Origin: Gallibacterium genomosp. 3
Lineage (GTDB): Bacteria > Pseudomonadota > Gammaproteobacteria > Enterobacterales > Pasteurellaceae
NCBI RefSeq assembly: GCF_001678475.1
Contig: NZ_JTJR01000025.1
Location: forward strand, 25,317-89,316
Reading direction: 5' to 3'
Length of the DNA stretch: 64,000 bases
This document shows, piece after piece, positions 60,801 to 64,000 of this stretch (its first letter is position 1; each line of letters begins with the position of its first letter). The notes beneath the pieces are model-generated. The model saw nothing but the letters and a program-made list of their open reading frames with translations. It did no database searches and had not been told where the DNA came from. The translations under genes were made by a program, and so were the position numbers.

Positions 60801-63800
60801 AGAGATTAATGTAGGTGATGGAAAGGGCGGTGCGACAACCGCAATTTTAGAAAACAGTGGTACGGGTAGTATCACTAGCACAACAGTGAATGTTAAAGCA
60901 GACGGTAAGTTAAGTAATACTGCAACTGATAACAAAGCTACAACGAATAAGCAAGAGGGTATCAAGGTAACTGGTACACTGAATGTTCAAGGTGGACAAG
61001 TTGAGTCTTCAGGTAGCGCAAATATAGGCACTTTAACTGTTGATAAAGGCACTCGTACAGAAAGTGATGATGCTGCTCCAACAGAAACTGCGGGTTCGGT
61101 TTCTATTACTGGTGGTGATACTACGGTTAAGACAACACAGATTAATGATGGTGCGATTGAGGTTTCAGGCGGTAAATTAAATGCGGGAGCAGTGACTGTT
61201 GGAGATGGAGATGATAAAGATGCAGCAAATAATGCAGCCTCATTTAACATTACGGGTGGAGCAGTTGAAGCAACTAGCGTAACGGTGAAGAGTGATGGCA
61301 ATTTAACCAATAGTGTAACTGATGATAACGAAGAGGATGATGTTCAAAAGGGCTTAAACGTTACAGGCGAGCTAAAAACAGAGGGTGGTACAATTAATTC
61401 ATCAGGTACAACCACAGCAGGTAAATTAACAGTTGATCAAGGTACAAATACAGATGGCACTATCCGCCAAGGTGAAGTCAATATTACAGGTGGTAAGACT
61501 ACTGTTAAAGGTGACACTGAAATTAAATCAGGTAGCGTGGCAGTAGAAACAGCAGGAAAACTAGCAACTGAAGGCACCTTAAAAGTGGGTGATAAGGCTG
61601 GTGGACCAGGTACAGCTACTTTAACCAATGCGGGTGAAGTGACTGCAAATAATGTTGAAGTAAATAAAGATGGCAAACTAACTAATACCTCTACAACGGG
61701 AGAGGGCTTAAAGGTTACTAATGAACTTAAAGTTGATGGTGGTACATTGGACACATCAGGCACAACCACAGCTGGCAGCTTAACAGTAGAAAGTGGGGCG
61801 GTAAATGTTAAAGGTGGTACAACAACTGCAAGTTCAACCACTATTAAAGATGGCGAAGTTGCTGTATCAGCGGGTAAGTTAGATGGCGGTGCTATTACTG
61901 TTGGTGATGCTGATAGTACTAAAGACAGTGATGCAGCAAAACTTACTATTTCAGGGACAGGTGGCGTTGTAGCAACTAGCGTAACTGTGAAGGGTGATGG
62001 TAATTTAACCAATAGTGTAACTGATGAGAACGAAGGAGATAATGTTCAAAAGGGCTTAAACGTAACGGGTGAATTAAAAGTAGAAAGTGGTACTTTAACC
62101 TCTTCAGGTACCACAAAAGCAGGCACTTTAACCGTAACGAAAGCCGAGGATGCAGCACAAGCGGGTACAGTGAAAATTACTGGTGGAACGACAACAGCAA
62201 ATACTACAAATATTGATGAAGGTAAAGTTGAAGTCAGTAACGGTGCGACATTATCAGGTGACGTGGTAGCAGTAGGTGATGGACAAGGCAACCCTGGAAC
62301 CGCAAGCTTAACTAATAATGGAACCGTTAATGCAAGTAGCATTACAGTAAAATCTGATGCAACCTTAACGAATAATAAGGTTGATGATTCAACTACACCA
62401 GGTAACGAGGGCTTAAATGTAACGGGTGAATTAAAAGTAGAGAGCGGTACTTTAACCTCTTCAGGTACCACAAAAGCAGATGCTTTAACCGTAACGAAAG
62501 CAGATGATGCAACACAAGCGGGTACAGTGAATATTACGGGTGGTAAAACTGATGTAACCACCACAAACTTAAATGACGGAGCAGTTACTGTAGCAAGTGG
62601 TGCTACTTTAGATAGTGATACCTTAAATGTAGGTAATGAAGACAAAGGTATTCCAAATACAGCAACTTTAACTAATAACGGTACTGTAACCAGTCAAACG
62701 GTGAATATCAAAGCAGATGGAAAATTAGAGAATACAGGTTCATTAGGGACTAAAACTTCTCCAATTACTGATATTAATGTCCAAGGCGGTACGTTAAATT
62801 CAACTGGTACAACTCAAGCAACAAATTTAACAGCAAGCTCAGGTACAGTCGCTTTGGGTGAAGGAAGCAATACTTCACTCACTAAATTAGATATAAGTGG
62901 TGGTGATGTAGATATAGATATTGCCGGTACAGTTACTGCAACAACGGCTAATATTAGCGGTGGTGATGTTGATGTTAATAAAAATGGCACACTTAACACT
63001 ACTAATATCGCTATTAGTGGCGGTACCGTTGATGTGAATGAGGGCGGTAAGATTACAGCCTCAAGCTCAGCTAACTTGTCTGGGGGGACAACTACCGTTC
63101 ATCAAGGTGGTACTTTTGATTTAAGTCAGAATGGTGATCTCACCTTATCAGGCGGTGACCTCACCTCTGATGGCACTGTGAAAGCAGATGAAATCATAGT
63201 GAATAGTAAAGACAGTGCACTTCAACTCAATGCAGCGACAACGGCGAATAAATTAACTGCCAGTGCGGGTATTGTGAGTTTAGGTGCTGGTGGTACTACG
63301 ACCCTCAATCAAGAACTTAATATCAGTGGCACAGCGGATGTGGATGTTGCCGGTACAGTTACTGCATCAACGGCTAACATTAGCGGTGGTGATGTTGATG
63401 TTAATAAAAATGGCACACTTAACACTACTAATATTGCTATTAGTGGTGGTACCGTTGATGTGAATGAGGATGGTAAGATTACAGCCTCAAGCTCAGCTAA
63501 CTTGTCTGGGGGGGGGGACAACTACCGTTCATCAAGGTGGTACTTTTGATTTAAGCCCGAATGGTGACCTCACTTTATCAGGCGGTGGCCTCACCTCTGA
63601 TGGCACTGTGAAAGCAGATGAAATCACAGTGAATAGTAAAGACAGTGAACTTCAACTCAACGCAGAGACAACAGCGAATAAATTAACTGCAAGTGCGGGT
63701 ACTGTGAGTTTAGGCGCTAATAGTACAACGAATATTACGGGTGAATTAAAAGCCGATGGTGGTACGATTAACTCTTCAGGTACGACTACCGCAGGTAAAT

Positions 63801-64000
63801 TAACCGTCGATCAAGGTACAAATCCAGATGGTACTACCCGCCAAGGTGAAGTCAATATCACAGGCGGTACGACTACGGTTAAAGGCGACACTGAAATAAA
63901 ATCAGGTAGTGTAGCAGTAGAAACAGCAGGAAAACTGGCGACTGAAGGCACCTTAAAAGTGGGTGATAAGGCCGGTGATGAGGGTACAGCTACTTTAACC
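57885..64000 (+). CDS. Giant ESPR autotransporter adhesin, phase-OFF, 3' end outside the window
   Basis: An ATG at 57885, with AGGG eight bases upstream, starts an extended signal peptide ([20 protein letters not shown], then [12 protein letters not shown]). With the present C10 tract (57988-57997) this frame stops at 58010 after 41 codons. The large frame that follows (open from 57955 to 63549) continues with the hydrophobic signal core ([15 protein letters not shown]) and a passenger. One C less would join them. The passenger is made of strand-rich, T/N/G-rich units such as [12 protein letters not shown] and [29 protein letters not shown], the autotransporter-associated (PATR) pattern. A second tract, G10 at 63508-63517, breaks the frame again; after it the same kind of sequence continues open to 64000. 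The beta-barrel is beyond the window. Confidence 0.85.
57988..57997 (+). repeat. C10 tract in the ESPR signal peptide (OFF length)
   Basis: Ten C between the ESPR codons and the hydrophobic core of the signal. The two halves are in different frames at 10 C; 9 or 12 C would put them in one frame. Confidence 0.92.
62923..63725 (+). repeat. Tandem duplication of about 426 bp in the giant adhesin
   Basis: The segment starting GCCGGTACAGTTACTGCA at 62923 recurs at 63349 with only scattered differences for about 375 bases. The first copy has G6 at 63082-63087; the second has G10 at the equivalent place (63508). Similar shared blocks also link 61396-61630 with 63775-64000, so the passenger has grown by repeated duplication. 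Confidence 0.9.
63508..63517 (+). repeat. G10 tract in the giant adhesin passenger (OFF length)
   Basis: Ten G after a TCT codon. The parallel copy 426 bp upstream has six G in frame (SGGTT). Ten G shifts the frame and gives a stop at 63547-63549; nine would restore reading into the sequence after 63518, which is open to the window end. Confidence 0.92.

Noticed and set aside
60303..62645. Long open frames on the minus strand within the giant adhesin
   Set aside because: They are proline-, valine- and serine-rich mirror images of the T/N/G-rich repeats on the plus strand and have no ribosome sites or known domains.

Overview
The window is a chromosomal segment from a Pasteurellaceae-type gammaproteobacterium. 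Evidence is the low-GC codon use, the gene blocks yceD-rpmF-plsX-fabHDG-acpP, rplU-rpmA and rpsP-rimM-trmD-rplS, an E. coli-like FecB, CRP-type sugar promoters and AT-rich surface-protein genes. The genus cannot be fixed from this sequence alone. No rRNA, tRNA, CRISPR array, plasmid or prophage module was seen.

Layout. (1) 1-3.6 kb: a BapA/RTX-like secreted adhesin with five 101-residue repeats; a run of 12 C lies directly behind its predicted -10 box. (2) 3.7-19.7 kb: mostly housekeeping genes: a decayed maf, rmuC, a lipoprotein, queH, ispB, divergent rplU-rpmA, mutM, pckA, a RarD-like permease, the fatty-acid/phospholipid cluster on the minus strand, psd and an FKBP isomerase. (3) 19.7-22.8 kb: a very AT-rich island holding a bacterial sialyltransferase and a CMP-sialic acid synthetase, followed by a dead IS256-type element with perfect 8-bp target duplications; then tex. 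(4) 25.2-27.5 kb: an autotransporter with an in-frame G10 tract and, behind it, a frameshifted gene remnant. (5) 27.6-35.5 kb: rpsP operon, fecBCDE ferric-citrate ABC transporter without a receptor, dtd, yihY and pabA. (6) 35.6-50.6 kb: L-fucose operon (fucR, fucIKUAP), a NalP/SphB1-like subtilase autotransporter lipoprotein, and a sorbitol operon (srlAEBD-fsa-srlM-srlR) that carries an extra fructose-6-phosphate aldolase. (7) 50.7-57.6 kb: a methyltransferase, clpB, sprT, an Opa-like porin and htpG; the two chaperone genes have recognisable sigma-32 promoters. (8) 57.9-64.0 kb: the start of a giant ESPR autotransporter adhesin, continuing off the window.

How it fits together. Four surface-protein loci are present and three of them carry long homopolymers: C12 at a promoter, G10 inside a coding region (reading frame ON), and C10 plus G10 in the giant adhesin (both OFF). 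This is the pattern of a host-adapted mucosal organism that switches its surface at random. Scavenged sialic acid, fucose and sorbitol are plausible host-derived substrates. pckA and srl have CRP-like sites centred at about -41.5 relative to a -10 hexamer, the class II arrangement, and fuc has a perfect CRP site.

The most interesting feature is the giant adhesin. It has two serial homopolymer switches, and the downstream one seems to have arisen by growth of a G6 run to G10 in only one copy of a 426-bp duplication that can be seen in the sequence.
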